The notes under the pieces were generated by a model, which saw only the letters and a list, made by a program, of their open reading frames with translations, made no database searches and was not told the origin of the DNA. The translations under genes and the position numbers were made by a program. This document shows, in pieces, positions 1-7,627 of a stretch of 64,000 nt of DNA. The DNA comes from Neobacillus sp. WH10. GTDB lineage: Bacteria > Bacillota > Bacilli > Bacillales > Cytobacillaceae. How positions within the stretch are numbered: position 1 is the stretch's first letter; the number at the start of each line of letters is the position of its first letter. The stretch is from positions 2,790,001 through 2,854,000 of the forward strand of contig NZ_CP126110.1 in the NCBI RefSeq assembly GCF_030123405.1, in the 5' to 3' direction.

Positions 1-1037
1 AATAACACACCGCCGATTGATCGCTCAACAATGCTGCGGACGTTTTCTTCCGTTTGTCCTACATATGAACCGACAAGCTGTGAGCGGTCGGTTTCAATAA
101 CCTCCGCCCGCGGCAAGACTCCGAGCTCATGATAGATCTTTGCCATTAACCTAGCGAGTGTGGTTTTTCCTGTGCCTGGATTTCCTGTTAAAATCATGTG
201 AAGACTTAGTTCATCTTTAATTTGAAAGCCTAATTCTTTTCTATGTTTTTGGTATTTTAAAAAACGGTAGAAATCATTAACTCGTTTTTTTACCGAACCC
301 ATACCTATCATATTATTCAACTGTTCCAAAGCATTTTCTTCTGTTGGCTCAAATTCGTCTTCTTCCAGAAATTGCTGTTTCCAAGTTTGCTTAATTTCTT
401 CTACAGCAGCCATATGCAATTTCAACTCTTCATAATAGGTTGAAGTATGGAAAACCCCTGTTATCGATTGATCATATTCTTCTGCAGCTTTTAAGAGGTT
501 CTTTGTTTCTTCAATTGCTGAAGATAGTAAATCAGCCAGCTTTTGATGCCTTTGGAAAAGGTCGTTATTTACCATAGTAGAGGTTATTTCCACCATAGCT
601 TGTAAATCGTGCAGCTTTATATCCGCTTCGGCCAAAAAAGTTTGACAGACATCTATGAATTCCTCGGCTGTTTTCTTTTTCGCTGTTCGATTATCCGTTT
701 CACGCATTGGCGGAAAAGTAAGTACAGATAGCAAGTTATGCATCTTTTTCCAATCGGACTGAATCATATATACTTTAGCTTTTTGGTTTTCGGGATGAAG
801 CTCTAGCGCTTTTTCAAGCCAAACAGCAGCCAATGAATCGTCTTTATTTCGTCCAAGTCGTGATACAGCGGCTAGTGTTAGCAGCTTTGATAGCTGTATT
901 GGATCTGACTCTTGACTTAAGGCGGTAATTAATTCGTTTTCTTCTACTATTACTCCAGTTTCATTCAGTTCTTTTTCCCACTGAATAATTTGCTCATTGT
1001 ATCTTGAACGCTGGTTTCCTTGGTGTTTCAATCTCAT
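1..1037 (-). CDS. AAA ATPase, SpoVK/CbxX-CfxQ type, N-terminal part (partial)
   Basis: The gene enters from the left edge, so its C-terminus is missing. The ATG at 1037 opens about 345 codons. The first 260 residues are helical and TPR-like (EKALELHPENQKAKVY near residue 75). An AAA module follows with Walker A GNPGTGKTT near residue 285 and a downstream RSQLVGSYVGQTEENVR segment typical of the CbxX/CfxQ/SpoVK family. B. subtilis SpoVK has a much shorter N-terminal region, so this is a longer family member and not a strict orthologue. It is probably a cytoplasmic ATPase; the family link suggests a sporulation role, but substrate and partners cannot be read from the sequence. The family call is sure, the role inferred. 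Confidence 0.8.
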   Translation of the reverse strand, partial: MRLKHQGNQRSRYNEQIIQWEKELNETGVIVEENELITALSQESDPIQLSKLLTLAAVSRLGRNKDDSLAAVWLEKALELHPENQKAKVYMIQSDWKKMHNLLSVLTFPPMRETDNRTAKKKTAEEFIDVCQTFLAEADIKLHDLQAMVEITSTMVNNDLFQRHQKLADLLSSAIEETKNLLKAAEEYDQSITGVFHTSTYYEELKLHMAAVEEIKQTWKQQFLEEDEFEPTEENALEQLNNMIGMGSVKKRVNDFYRFLKYQKHRKELGFQIKDELSLHMILTGNPGTGKTTLARLMAKIYHELGVLPRAEVIETDRSQLVGSYVGQTEENVRSIVERSIGGVL

Positions 1038-1089
1038 CACTTCTTTTTCGAAAATTCCTTTTTATATTACCACAACAGCTCAGGATAGA

Positions 1090-1120
1090 AAAAAAAAAGG
1101 ACCCATTTTGGTCCTTTTTT
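1090..1120 (-). terminator. Rho-independent terminator after tlp
   Basis: AAAAGGACC and GGTCCTTTT pair around a short loop and are flanked by A and T tracts on both sides. It lies downstream of tlp and just before the ATPase start, so it mainly ends leftward transcription from tlp. The tracts would also allow function on the other strand. Confidence 0.75.
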
Positions 1121-1127
1121 AGCTATT

Positions 1128-1226
1128 AGGAAAGTAAATTTTTCATATTTATACTTTCCTAACGCATAAGTGCAACTACGCCTCTGTCTTCGCCCTTAGG
1201 GGCTCGCCAATCGGCGAGTTTTCTTT
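1128..1226 (+). repeat. Short interspersed repeat, copy 1
   Basis: The core reads GCATAAGTGCAACTACGCCT, then a segment around CTTCGCCCTTAGGGGC, then the palindrome CTCGCCAATCGGCGAG. It is preceded here by an AGGAAAGTA/TACTTTCCT hairpin. Closely similar copies lie at 13217-13305 (same orientation) and 13826-13897 (inverted). All three are intergenic and non-coding, like small dispersed repeats of other Bacillus genomes. Confidence 0.8.
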
Positions 1227-1240
1227 AAAAAGCTTAATTT

Positions 1241-1456
1241 TCAACTTTCATCCTGAATCTCTGCTTGGAAGGATTCAATGCTTTCTCTTCTCCGATGATT
1301 CTTTTCTTCAATTTGCTGGCGTTGCTGCTCACTATCTGTAAATTGCATGGATTCTTCCGCCTTTTGGATATTTTCCTTTGTATCCTCAATCATAGATTGG
1401 AGCTTTTCAGCATTATCACTGCGATCATCTGGCTTAGGTTGGTTATTATAGTCCAT
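1241..1456 (-). CDS. tlp: Tlp, small acid-soluble spore protein (thioredoxin-like by name)
   Basis: This 71-residue acidic, coiled protein starts MDYNNQPKPDDRSDNAEKLQ and ends in FQAEIQDES, matching the conserved Tlp blocks PDDRSDN-EKLQ and EIQDES. Tlp is a minor SASP made in the forespore late in sporulation. The start was set at 1456 because GAGGAGG stands 8 nt upstream; the in-frame ATG six codons earlier lies inside that ribosome binding site. sspN lies upstream on the same strand, and the tlp-sspN pairing agrees with the B. subtilis order. No catalytic motif is present. Identity is close to certain. Confidence 0.92.
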   Translation of the reverse strand: MDYNNQPKPDDRSDNAEKLQSMIEDTKENIQKAEESMQFTDSEQQRQQIEEKNHRRRESIESFQAEIQDES

Positions 1457-1550
1457 GATAAAAATCCTCCTCATGTAGTATTTGGTACAAATATAGTTTG
1501 TAACGGTGGAGAAAAAATATCACAAAAATTTAATGGTATTGAATTTGACA

Positions 1551-1581
1551 AAAAGACCCCTGGATTGGCCAATGGGTCTTA
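1551..1581 (-). terminator. Terminator after sspN
   Basis: On the minus strand AGACCC pairs with GGGTCT, extended by an inner TTGG/CCAA pairing, followed by TTTTTG. It sits 10 bp past the sspN stop codon and separates sspN from tlp transcription. Confidence 0.75.
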
Positions 1582-1590
1582 TATACATCA

Positions 1591-1737
1591 TTATTCACCT
1601 TTAGTTTGCATTACTTGGGCATGTTTACCGGAAGTATCTTGCATCTTTTTGCCCTTATTTCCACCGAATCCTCGGGGTTGTGTGCCAATATGATCTGGTT
1701 TAAATCGTTTTGTTTTATAGCCTGTTTCATTACTCAT
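1591..1737 (-). CDS. sspN: SspN, acid-soluble spore protein N
   Basis: This 48-residue basic protein begins MSNETGYKTKRFKPDHIGTQ and ends MQDTSGKHAQVMQTKGE. The block HIGTQP, the NKGKKMQDTSG segment and the terminal MQTKGE are the signature of SspN. SspN is a minor forespore SASP, probably nucleic-acid associated through its basic residues. An AAGGAGG ribosome binding site lies 7 nt before the ATG. It sits between the FbpB-like gene and tlp, the usual neighbourhood near citB. Confidence 0.93.
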   Translation of the reverse strand: MSNETGYKTKRFKPDHIGTQPRGFGGNKGKKMQDTSGKHAQVMQTKGE

Positions 1738-1803
1738 GTCAAATCCCTCCTTATGAACATTTTGCCCATAAGGGTAAGAAAAGATGATTGGAAAACTTTT
1801 GAG

Positions 1804-1935
1804 TTATTCCGCTTTTCCGAGACGTTTTTCTTCTATGCGCTGTTCAATTTTTTCCATCGCAGCACGATCTTTTAAAAGTTGAGTTTTATTTTCAGATACA
1901 AGTTCTGCGAAAGAACATTTTCTAGGTTTTCTCAT
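1804..1935 (-). CDS. FbpB-like small basic protein
   Basis: A 43-residue protein starting MRKPRKCSFAELVSENKTQL, then KDRAAMEKIEQRIEEKR. The MRKPR-SF-ELV-ENK-LLKD pattern fits the Fur-regulated basic protein B family (FbpB); in B. subtilis FbpB is proposed to act with the FsrA small RNA in the iron-sparing response. A good ribosome binding site (GGAAGGTG) precedes the ATG. No convincing Fur box was seen upstream, so iron control here is only family inference. It lies between the thioredoxin-like gene and sspN. Confidence 0.65.
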   Translation of the reverse strand: MRKPRKCSFAELVSENKTQLLKDRAAMEKIEQRIEEKRLGKAE

Positions 1936-2058
1936 TGATATCACCTTCCTTAATTCCTATTTTAACAGTTATTATGCCCGCAAACGGTTGCAATTATTAC
2001 AACTTTTTGAAAATTATATCGATTTTTTGTAAATGACATTAATTTTTTGAAAAAAATA

Positions 2059-2085
2059 AGACATTGGCATCAACCAATGTCTATT
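2059..2085 (-). terminator. Terminator after the thioredoxin-like gene
   Basis: AGACATTGG and CCAATGTCT pair perfectly around a 6-nt loop, with a T-rich tract (TTATTTTTTT) on the minus strand. It starts 3 bp past the stop codon. Confidence 0.85.
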
Positions 2086-2087
2086 GT

Positions 2088-2624
2088 TTAATTTAATTTT
2101 TTTGTAAAATCTTGCATGTTATCGAGCTTCATGGTGCCAATAAATTTATTTTGAATGATCCCCTTGCTGTCAATAAAATAAGTAGTAGGTATTGATATGA
2201 TCTGATAGGTTTCATTTACTTTGTCATCTGCATCTAGAAGGATAGGAAAGGTTAATTTATATTCGTCTACAAACGCTTGGACATCTAATTGCGGATCAAT
2301 GTTAACAGCCAAAATTACTGTATCATCACCGATTTGCTTAAAGAATTGTTCCATTTCCGGCATTTCTGCTTTACATGGCCCACACCAAGTTGCCCAAAAG
2401 TTTAGCATCACCTTTTTCCCTTTTAAATCCGAAAGCTTTACCGTTTCTCCAGTCAATGTTTTTAGTTCAAAATCAGGTGCCTTCGCCCCAATCGAAAGAC
2501 CTTCTTTAGTAGCTGATGCTTGGCTTGTCTTTTCGGGTGCATCTGTCTTTTTATCCATTGCTTGAACAATTGCTACAGTAAGTAATGTAACTAAGACAAC
2601 GGCAGCAATTACTTTTTTGACCAT
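2088..2624 (-). CDS. yneN: Membrane-anchored thiol-disulfide oxidoreductase, YneN/ResA-like
   Basis: 178 residues. An N-terminal hydrophobic segment (about 4-21) acts as signal anchor, and an AhpC/TSA-Redoxin thioredoxin fold follows. The active site is NFWATWCGPCKAEMPEM near residue 80, and the cis-proline loop is SIPTTYFID. It should reduce disulfides in proteins outside the membrane, as ResA and StoA do in cytochrome c maturation and cortex synthesis. Position between aconitase and sspN matches B. subtilis yneN, the basis for the symbol; sequence alone does not separate it from ResA-type paralogues. An AGGAGG-like site lies 8 nt before the ATG. Confidence 0.82.
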   Translation of the reverse strand: MVKKVIAAVVLVTLLTVAIVQAMDKKTDAPEKTSQASATKEGLSIGAKAPDFELKTLTGETVKLSDLKGKKVMLNFWATWCGPCKAEMPEMEQFFKQIGDDTVILAVNIDPQLDVQAFVDEYKLTFPILLDADDKVNETYQIISIPTTYFIDSKGIIQNKFIGTMKLDNMQDFTKKLN

Positions 2625-2749
2625 CCCCGAAGACCTCCTTTATGTAGTTTGCAACATTGATTTTACACTATAAACTCAGTTGAAACCAAACTTGTATATG
2701 CCGAAACTGTGACAATTTCCTTTATCTATATTTTAGATTAAATAAATGA

Positions 2750-2776
2750 AAAAGCAAGCTTCCATTCGCTTGCTTT
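2750..2776 (-). terminator. Terminator after the aldolase-isomerase pair
   Basis: AGCAAGC and GCTTGCT form the stem, followed on the minus strand by TTTTTC. It begins directly at the aldolase stop codon and closes the two-gene operon. Confidence 0.85.
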
Positions 2777-3571
2777 CTAAAGGTACTTTTTCAATTCGTT
2801 CATAATGCTTTGTGAGACCCTTTCAACTATCAAGTTCAAATCTTGTTCGGATAATGAACGTTCACGTGAAGGGGTTATTTTTTCCGCATGGAGACCGTTC
2901 TGGGTTTCAACCCCTAGCGGTGACTTCCCTTTTATCCCCATTTTTGTTTTCAACTCGACCAGTGTTTGAACATGCTTTTTCGAAAGCTCACGGTCTCCAT
3001 TTAGTTGTTTCGTGATCCAATTTATTTTTGCTGTAAATTCTAACGATTCCATTAGAAAATACGCATGTTCCAAATCCTTACCCCAAGTTAATGCGCCATG
3101 GTTTTCTAAAAGCACACCTTGATGTTCGTGTACGTACTTCCTTATGGCATTTGGTATTTCTGCCGTTGAAGGGGTTCCATATTCAGCAATTGGTATAGTT
3201 CCGAGGTAGACCACTGATTCTGGCATAATCGCCTGATCCAAGGGAATTCCCGCTATGGCAAATGCTGTTGCATATGGCGGATGAACATGGACTACGGCTT
3301 GGATGTCTGGACGTTCTTGATAGACAAGAAGATGCATTTTCATTTCAGAGGTCGGCCGATAATCTCCATCAAGTACATTTCCTTGACCATCTACTTTAAT
3401 TATCATTTCGGGTGTTAGTGTACCTTTACTGACACCTGTTGGGGTGATGAGAAATTCATTTTCATTAATCCGAATGGAAATGTTGCCGTCGTTGGCAGCC
3501 ACAAACCCTTTATCGTAAATTCGCCTTCCGATATCACAAATTTGTTTTTTATACTTTATTTCTGTAATCAT
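2777..3571 (-). CDS. Class II aldolase/adducin family protein, DrdA/Ald2-like
   Basis: About 264 residues. Class II aldolase landmarks are in order: AANDGNISIR (about 27-36), TPTGVSKG, the zinc-binding HVHPPYATA near 97 and LLENHGALTWG near 155. The C-terminal 60 residues are an extra tail. The isomerase gene lies 22 bp upstream in the same operon. In the 5-deoxyribose disposal route of B. thuringiensis (DrdI, DrdA) and the DHAP shunt of Rhodospirillum, such a pair cleaves the ribulose-1-phosphate derivative into DHAP plus an aldehyde. MtnB-type dehydratase is the alternative, but no other mtn genes are near. The ATG at 3571 was preferred over TTG two codons upstream. Confidence 0.75.
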   Translation of the reverse strand: MITEIKYKKQICDIGRRIYDKGFVAANDGNISIRINENEFLITPTGVSKGTLTPEMIIKVDGQGNVLDGDYRPTSEMKMHLLVYQERPDIQAVVHVHPPYATAFAIAGIPLDQAIMPESVVYLGTIPIAEYGTPSTAEIPNAIRKYVHEHQGVLLENHGALTWGKDLEHAYFLMESLEFTAKINWITKQLNGDRELSKKHVQTLVELKTKMGIKGKSPLGVETQNGLHAEKITPSRERSLSEQDLNLIVERVSQSIMNELKKYL

Positions 3572-3593
3572 AAGCAACCCACTTTCCAGATTT

Positions 3594-4640
3594 CTATTGA
3601 AAAAGGTTTGGCAGCTCTTCTTGATAATTTCCAGTTAGGATACCCTTTTCGGTAATAATAGCTGTAACCAATTCATGTGGTGTGACATCAAATGCGGGAT
3701 TAAACACCTTCACACCTTCAGGAGCTGTTCTTTTGCCAAAACCTTCGGTAATTTCAGCTGCTTCGCGTTCCTCAATTGGAATATCTACCCCTGTTTTTGT
3801 TTCTAAATCGATCGTAGAGAGTGGTGCTGCTACGTAAAAAGGAATATTGTGTGCTTTTGCCAGGAGTGCCACTCCGTAGGTTCCAATTTTGTTTGCAACA
3901 TCCCCGTTGGCTGCAACACGGTCACATCCAACAATCACAGCTTGAACCCAGCCTTTCTTCATTACCATTGCTGCCATATTATCCGTAATAAGAGTGACAT
4001 CAATCCCTGCTTGCATTAGCTCCCAGGCAGTCAGGCGAGCGCCCTGCAGAAGTGGTCTCGTTTCATCTGCAAAGACCTTAATATTCCAGCCTTTTTCTTT
4101 TGCCAAATAAAGAGGTGCAAGTGCTGTTCCATATCTTGCTGTGGCGATACCGCCAGCATTGCAATGGGTAAGAATTCCAATACCGTCATGTAAAAGTGTT
4201 AACGCATGCTCCCCGATTGTACGGCATACTTCTTCATCTTCATTTCTGATCAATTGAGCTTCTAGCTCTAATGCTTCTTTAATTTTTTGAACTGGTTGTT
4301 CTAATTCTTTAGTTGCCCGCTCGTCCATTCGTTTCAATGCCCAAAATAAATTAACAGCTGTTGGACGTGATGTAGCTAAATATTCAGCTTGTTTTTTAAA
4401 AAAAGCGTAAAAATCTTCAAAAGAATTTTCAGGAGCATTCTTTATGCCCACCACTAACCCATAGGCAGCTGCAATCCCTATTGCTGGAGCACCACGCACT
4501 TTCAATTGTTTAATTGCATCCCATGCATCTTCAATTTTTGTGATTTCAAGAAATTCTGTTACATTTGGAATTTTAGTTTGGTCTAATATTTTTAATACAC
4601 CGTTTTCATAAGAAACGGATTGTAAATAACTGTCTTCCAT
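3594..4640 (-). CDS. mtnA: S-methyl-5-thioribose-1-phosphate isomerase family (MtnA/DrdI)
   Basis: 348 residues, the full family length. Motifs are [15 protein letters not shown] (about 48-62), [20 protein letters not shown] with the catalytic Cys near 160, [17 protein letters not shown], and [19 protein letters not shown] with the catalytic Asp near 240. It converts the aldose-1-phosphate (methylthioribose or 5-deoxyribose) to the ketose-1-phosphate. A ribosome binding site AGGGGAGATG precedes the ATG. Neither the kinase (mtnK/drdK) nor an S-box riboswitch is visible here. Pairing with a class II aldolase favours the deoxyribose/MTA disposal role over the universal methionine salvage pathway. 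The family is certain, the substrate not. Confidence 0.87.
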   Translation of the reverse strand: MEDSYLQSVSYENGVLKILDQTKIPNVTEFLEITKIEDAWDAIKQLKVRGAPAIGIAAAYGLVVGIKNAPENSFEDFYAFFKKQAEYLATSRPTAVNLFWALKRMDERATKELEQPVQKIKEALELEAQLIRNEDEEVCRTIGEHALTLLHDGIGILTHCNAGGIATARYGTALAPLYLAKEKGWNIKVFADETRPLLQGARLTAWELMQAGIDVTLITDNMAAMVMKKGWVQAVIVGCDRVAANGDVANKIGTYGVALLAKAHNIPFYVAAPLSTIDLETKTGVDIPIEEREAAEITEGFGKRTAPEGVKVFNPAFDVTPHELVTAIITEKGILTGNYQEELPNLFQ

Positions 4641-4816
4641 GGAAAGTCATCTCCCCTTCAATACGTACACTTTCGGTGCGAATTTTCAGTCTTCTACCAC
4701 TGTAATTTTAACAATATTAATGATATATGCAATACTTTTCATTATTGAAAATGATCGAAGGTGTTATTAAGGCAATTGACTTAGTTTGATGAAGGAAGAA
4801 AAAGGAGAGGGAATAC

Positions 4817-4909
4817 TTTGTAGATCTTGTATTAGGTGACAGCCGTTTTTTAGGGAGAACATTTGTGGAGGAAGCACTCGCGTACAATTATGAATTTACA
4901 TCTTTTTAA
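4817..4909 (+). pseudogene. Remnant of an NAD-dependent epimerase N-terminus
   Basis: The frame reads FVDLVLGDSRFLGRTFVEEA, then LAYNYEFTSF before a stop. It aligns with the Rossmann start of short-chain epimerases (LVLGGTRFLGRALVEEAL-RGHEVTLF), with the glycine motif damaged (GDSRFLG instead of GGTRFLG). An AAAGGAGAGGG stretch resembling its ribosome binding site is still present upstream, but there is no start codon at the right place and nothing recognisable follows. I read it as the stub of a deleted gene. Confidence 0.5.
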
Positions 4910-4982
4910 TAGAGGTGCTCAAAATGAAGTTTTAAGAGATATCTAAATCAACACATGAGATCGATTTCGTGATTCAAAAGAA

Positions 4983-5333
4983 AAAATGACAATCAAATTA
5001 AGGTTTCACCTTATTTCAACTAAAGCATCCGATTTTGTATTAAGAAAAACGTCGATAATGTAAGCTTATTTTTTTGTGGATTCGTCTGTTGATGGTAGCA
5101 GTGTAAGTCTCATTCAGACAGGACAAGAGTAAAATTGCCTTTGATAGTCCGAATGTGAGGCTTATTCGGACAAGCCAAGCAGGAAATAGCCTTTACCTGT
5201 CCGAATACAGGGCTTAAGGTCCCAATCACATAATGGTTTTTAACCAGCAAAATAGAAAGAATGGCTTGGAAAACTTCGAGCCATTCTTTCTGAGTATCAT
5301 ATTACGTTTTCATTGACTAATTTTTTGTGATTT
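4983..5333. repeat. Long dispersed repeat, copy A (2 palindromic 52-bp units)
   Basis: The left end begins ATGACAATCAAATTAAGG. The core has two 52-bp units at 5103-5154 and 5155-5206 whose ends pair (CATTCAGACA-type arm with GTCCGAAT-type arm). The right part contains TCACATAATGGTTTTTAA and a hairpin AGAATGGCT/AGCCATTCT, ending at TCATTGACTAATTTTTTGTG. The same order of blocks occurs in copy B at 31537-32092. No ORF is present; it looks like a non-autonomous mobile or extragenic repeat. Confidence 0.8.
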
Positions 5334-5402
5334 GGGGGTGAAATTTCACCTGCTTTTACAGTTTTGCACTTTGGACCGAAATCAAGTTTTCACTTTATTT
5401 TC

Positions 5403-5536
5403 GATCACATAGAGCTCTTCAACGTGACCCTAATATGATTTCCCTTCTTTTTAGGTCACGTAAAGCATTTCTACGAGACCATATTTAGAGTTTCACTTCA
5501 TTGAGAGGTACCTAGAGCTCTTCTATGTGTCAGGTA
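5403..5536. repeat. Three degenerate palindromic units, about 51-bp period
   Basis: Units begin near 5403, 5454 and 5505. Unit 1 carries ATCACAT and ACGTGACC around AGAGCTCT, unit 2 is GGTCACGTA with TACGAGACC, and unit 3 again has AGAGCTCT inside GGTACCT-type arms. The implied consensus is roughly GGTCACGTAGAGCTCT followed by TCTACGTGACC. They sit between repeat copy A and the ABC-F gene and have no coding potential. Confidence 0.5.
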
Positions 5537-5592
5537 CAACATCAACACAAACCGGTCACTTAAAGGTGCCCTTAGATGACCATAGGCTCATT

Positions 5593-7305
5593 TCAGAGGT
5601 TTTTCTTTTCTTTGAGAAGCTGATTAAATTCACGGTCCAATATGAGATATTTTGGATCCCCCTGATCTATTAATGAAAGCTCACCAAGAATCGTAGCTAT
5701 GCGATTTTCAATAATCATTAGAGCTTCTTTTCTACGATTCTCATCATTCTTCTTATCTTTAGTAAGATATTCCTCCGGCTTCATTTCAAACCGCTTAATT
5801 TGTTGATTTTCAAACACCAGCAGTCGATCACAAATTTTATTTAGAAAATAATAATCATGAGAAACGGTAATAATCGTGCCAGTAAACTCATTTAAGGTTT
5901 TTTCGAGCTGTTCCCTGCTGGGTAAATCAAGATGATTGGTTGGTTCATCCAAAATAAGTACGTCATATTCCTGCATTAACATATCAACCAGCTTAACCCT
6001 AGTCCGTTCTCCAAGACTTAAGGAACCGATTGGCTTAGATATATGATCTTCTTTTAACCCTAAATTTGCTAGTAAGGTTCTTGTTTTAAGGATACTCTCT
6101 TTGTCCGTATAGCCTAGTGCTTCCAAAGTCGATTTATCAATAGGTAAATCAGAAACATCCTGGCTTAAATAAGCAATTTTGATGCTTTCACTCTTCCACA
6201 GCTCTCCGTCCGAAGACTGCTCCACACCAAAAATCATCTTTATTAACGTTGTTTTTCCACAACCATTTTCCCCTAAGAATCCAATTCGTTCCCCCTGATT
6301 AATGTAAAAGCTGGAATCTCGAAAAAGAGTCCTGTTGTCAAATGTTTTAGAAAGATTATTCGCCTCAATAATCCGTTTTCCTTTCTTCCCTTGGTGTTCA
6401 AACTGAAATCGAACTTTAGTTTCTTCAATAGGCTTATCTACTTTATGTTTTTCTAGCTCATTTTGTAGGCGCTTCATTTTCGACTTCACTTGATTATCTC
6501 GCTTTTTTGCCTTTACCCGATGATATTCTTTAAAGCCCTCTTGTTTTGTTGAATTACGATGAGCATTTTCCGACCAAGATTTTAACTGGTCCATTTGCTC
6601 CTCAACTAATTTTATTTGGCGCTGTTGGACATTGTACTGGTGCCGTTGATTTTCTACTCTCAGCTGTTTTTCCTTCCGATAATTGCTATAATTTCCGTTG
6701 TAAAAATGAATCTTCCCAATTTCTAATTCAAATATTCGATTGACTGTTTTATCTAAAAAATGACGGTCGTGTGAGATAATTAAAACTGGTCCATGGAACT
6801 TTTCTAATTCGGTAATCAGCCACTCAATCCCGTGAAAATCTAAATGATTAGTAGGTTCATCTAAGATTAGTAAATCTGGCTTTGAAGCCCAAACCATTGA
6901 CAGTGCAAGCTTTAGTTTTTCCCCGCCGCTTAAATGGGACAGTCGGTTATCCTCCCAGTCATATACTTTTCTGAGTCCAAGTTCACTGGCATGCTGAAAA
7001 AGGTCATTATCCGCGACATCTGACATAAATTCATGAAAATCATTCACTTCATAGTCAATTGATTGTGAAAGGTATCCTATTCTTAAATCGTTCGATTTCT
7101 CAATTACCCCTTTGTCAGGTAAAATCTTGCCGAAAATGAGATTGGCTAATGTGGTTTTCCCTGTACCGTTTAGTCCAACAAGTCCGATTCTCTCACCATA
7201 TTTAATTTCAAATTGAATATTATCCAAGATTTTTTGCAGATTATAGCTTTTTTCTAACCCCTTTACATTTATCATCACTGAATTGGATGTTTGCTTATTA
7301 AACAT
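5593..7305 (-). CDS. ABC-F ATPase, ribosome-protection type
   Basis: 570 residues with two ABC domains and no membrane segments. Domain 1 has Walker A GLNGTGKTT (about 44), signature LSGGEKLKLALS and Walker B DLLILDEPTNHLD. A charged linker (about 200-300, rich in Q, K, E) follows, and domain 2 has GENGCGKTT, LSLGERTRVKL and DVLILDEPTNHLD. ABC-F proteins bind the ribosomal E site and rescue or protect translation; members such as VmlR, Vga and Lsa displace antibiotics. The long structured leader upstream suggests drug-inducible expression and so an antibiotic-protection role, which is inference. It is monocistronic. The C-terminus (ELSLIDQGDPKYLILDREFN) is a short helical extension. Confidence 0.85.
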   Translation of the reverse strand: MFNKQTSNSVMINVKGLEKSYNLQKILDNIQFEIKYGERIGLVGLNGTGKTTLANLIFGKILPDKGVIEKSNDLRIGYLSQSIDYEVNDFHEFMSDVADNDLFQHASELGLRKVYDWEDNRLSHLSGGEKLKLALSMVWASKPDLLILDEPTNHLDFHGIEWLITELEKFHGPVLIISHDRHFLDKTVNRIFELEIGKIHFYNGNYSNYRKEKQLRVENQRHQYNVQQRQIKLVEEQMDQLKSWSENAHRNSTKQEGFKEYHRVKAKKRDNQVKSKMKRLQNELEKHKVDKPIEETKVRFQFEHQGKKGKRIIEANNLSKTFDNRTLFRDSSFYINQGERIGFLGENGCGKTTLIKMIFGVEQSSDGELWKSESIKIAYLSQDVSDLPIDKSTLEALGYTDKESILKTRTLLANLGLKEDHISKPIGSLSLGERTRVKLVDMLMQEYDVLILDEPTNHLDLPSREQLEKTLNEFTGTIITVSHDYYFLNKICDRLLVFENQQIKRFEMKPEEYLTKDKKNDENRRKEALMIIENRIATILGELSLIDQGDPKYLILDREFNQLLKEKKNL

Positions 7306-7319
7306 AAAAAAACCCCCTT

Positions 7320-7505
7320 CATAAGAACCTGAAGAGAGTTTATGTCGAAAAATAATCGTCCGCTGCCAATAAAATTGGTCAACAAATAAGCCTTAATAAG
7401 GTTTTATTAATACGATCAGGACATAAAAAAGGACAGACTAATCCTATACTTCAGGTTCTTCATTTTTCGTTAATACGAATCATGTACTGAAAAATAAGAT
7501 TATAA
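7320..7505 (-). promoter_or_regulatory. Leader of the ABC-F gene: promoter, mini-ORF and attenuator-like hairpins
   Basis: On the minus strand a TATAAT box (7499-7504) is followed by ATGATTCGTATTAACGAA-AAATGA, a possible 7-codon leader peptide MIRINEK. Its stop is immediately followed by AAGAACCTGAAG, which pairs perfectly with CTTCAGGTTCTT (7325-7336) just before the AAGGGGG ribosome binding site. Between them an AGGAT/GTCCT stem precedes TTTTTTT (7431-7447), and an AATAAGCCTTAATAAGG dyad follows. The layout fits ribosome-mediated attenuation. The leader peptide has no strong ribosome binding site, which weakens the case. Confidence 0.55.
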
Positions 7506-7586
7506 CTTCATGCCTCTTTACCATTCCTTTTCGTTTGTTAGTTTTATTTTATTCAAAAATAGTATGAATTGTCAATCGTTTCCTTT

Positions 7587-7622
7587 AAAAAACACCATGC
7601 CTACATTGACATGGTGTTTTAA
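7587..7622 (-). terminator. Terminator after citB
   Basis: AAAACACCATG and CATGGTGTTTT form an 11-bp perfect stem; both sides carry A/T tracts, so it could work in either direction. It lies 5 bp past the aconitase stop. Confidence 0.9.
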
Positions 7623-7627
7623 ACTTA

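Larger units (their letters stand above)
4641..5592. other. Decayed intergenic region
   Basis: These 950 bp hold no intact gene. They contain a frame-dead epimerase remnant (4817-4909), one copy of a long dispersed repeat (4983-5333) and three palindromic units (5403-5536). No riboswitch or clear terminator for mtnA or the ABC-F gene was recognised outside these elements. Confidence 0.7.

Noticed and set aside
1265..1875. Plus-strand ORFs of 142 and 89 codons over tlp, sspN and the FbpB-like gene
   Set aside because: They are shadows of three well-supported small genes on the minus strand, which have ribosome binding sites and family matches.
2777..3571. Aldolase as MtnB (methylthioribulose-1-phosphate dehydratase)
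   Set aside because: Same superfamily, but the extra C-terminal tail and the lack of mtnD/mtnX/mtnW neighbours make the DrdA/Ald2 type more likely. Not excluded.
4641..4816. SAM (S-box) riboswitch upstream of mtnA
   Set aside because: No S-box core or terminator-antiterminator arrangement was found in the 180 bp before the gene.
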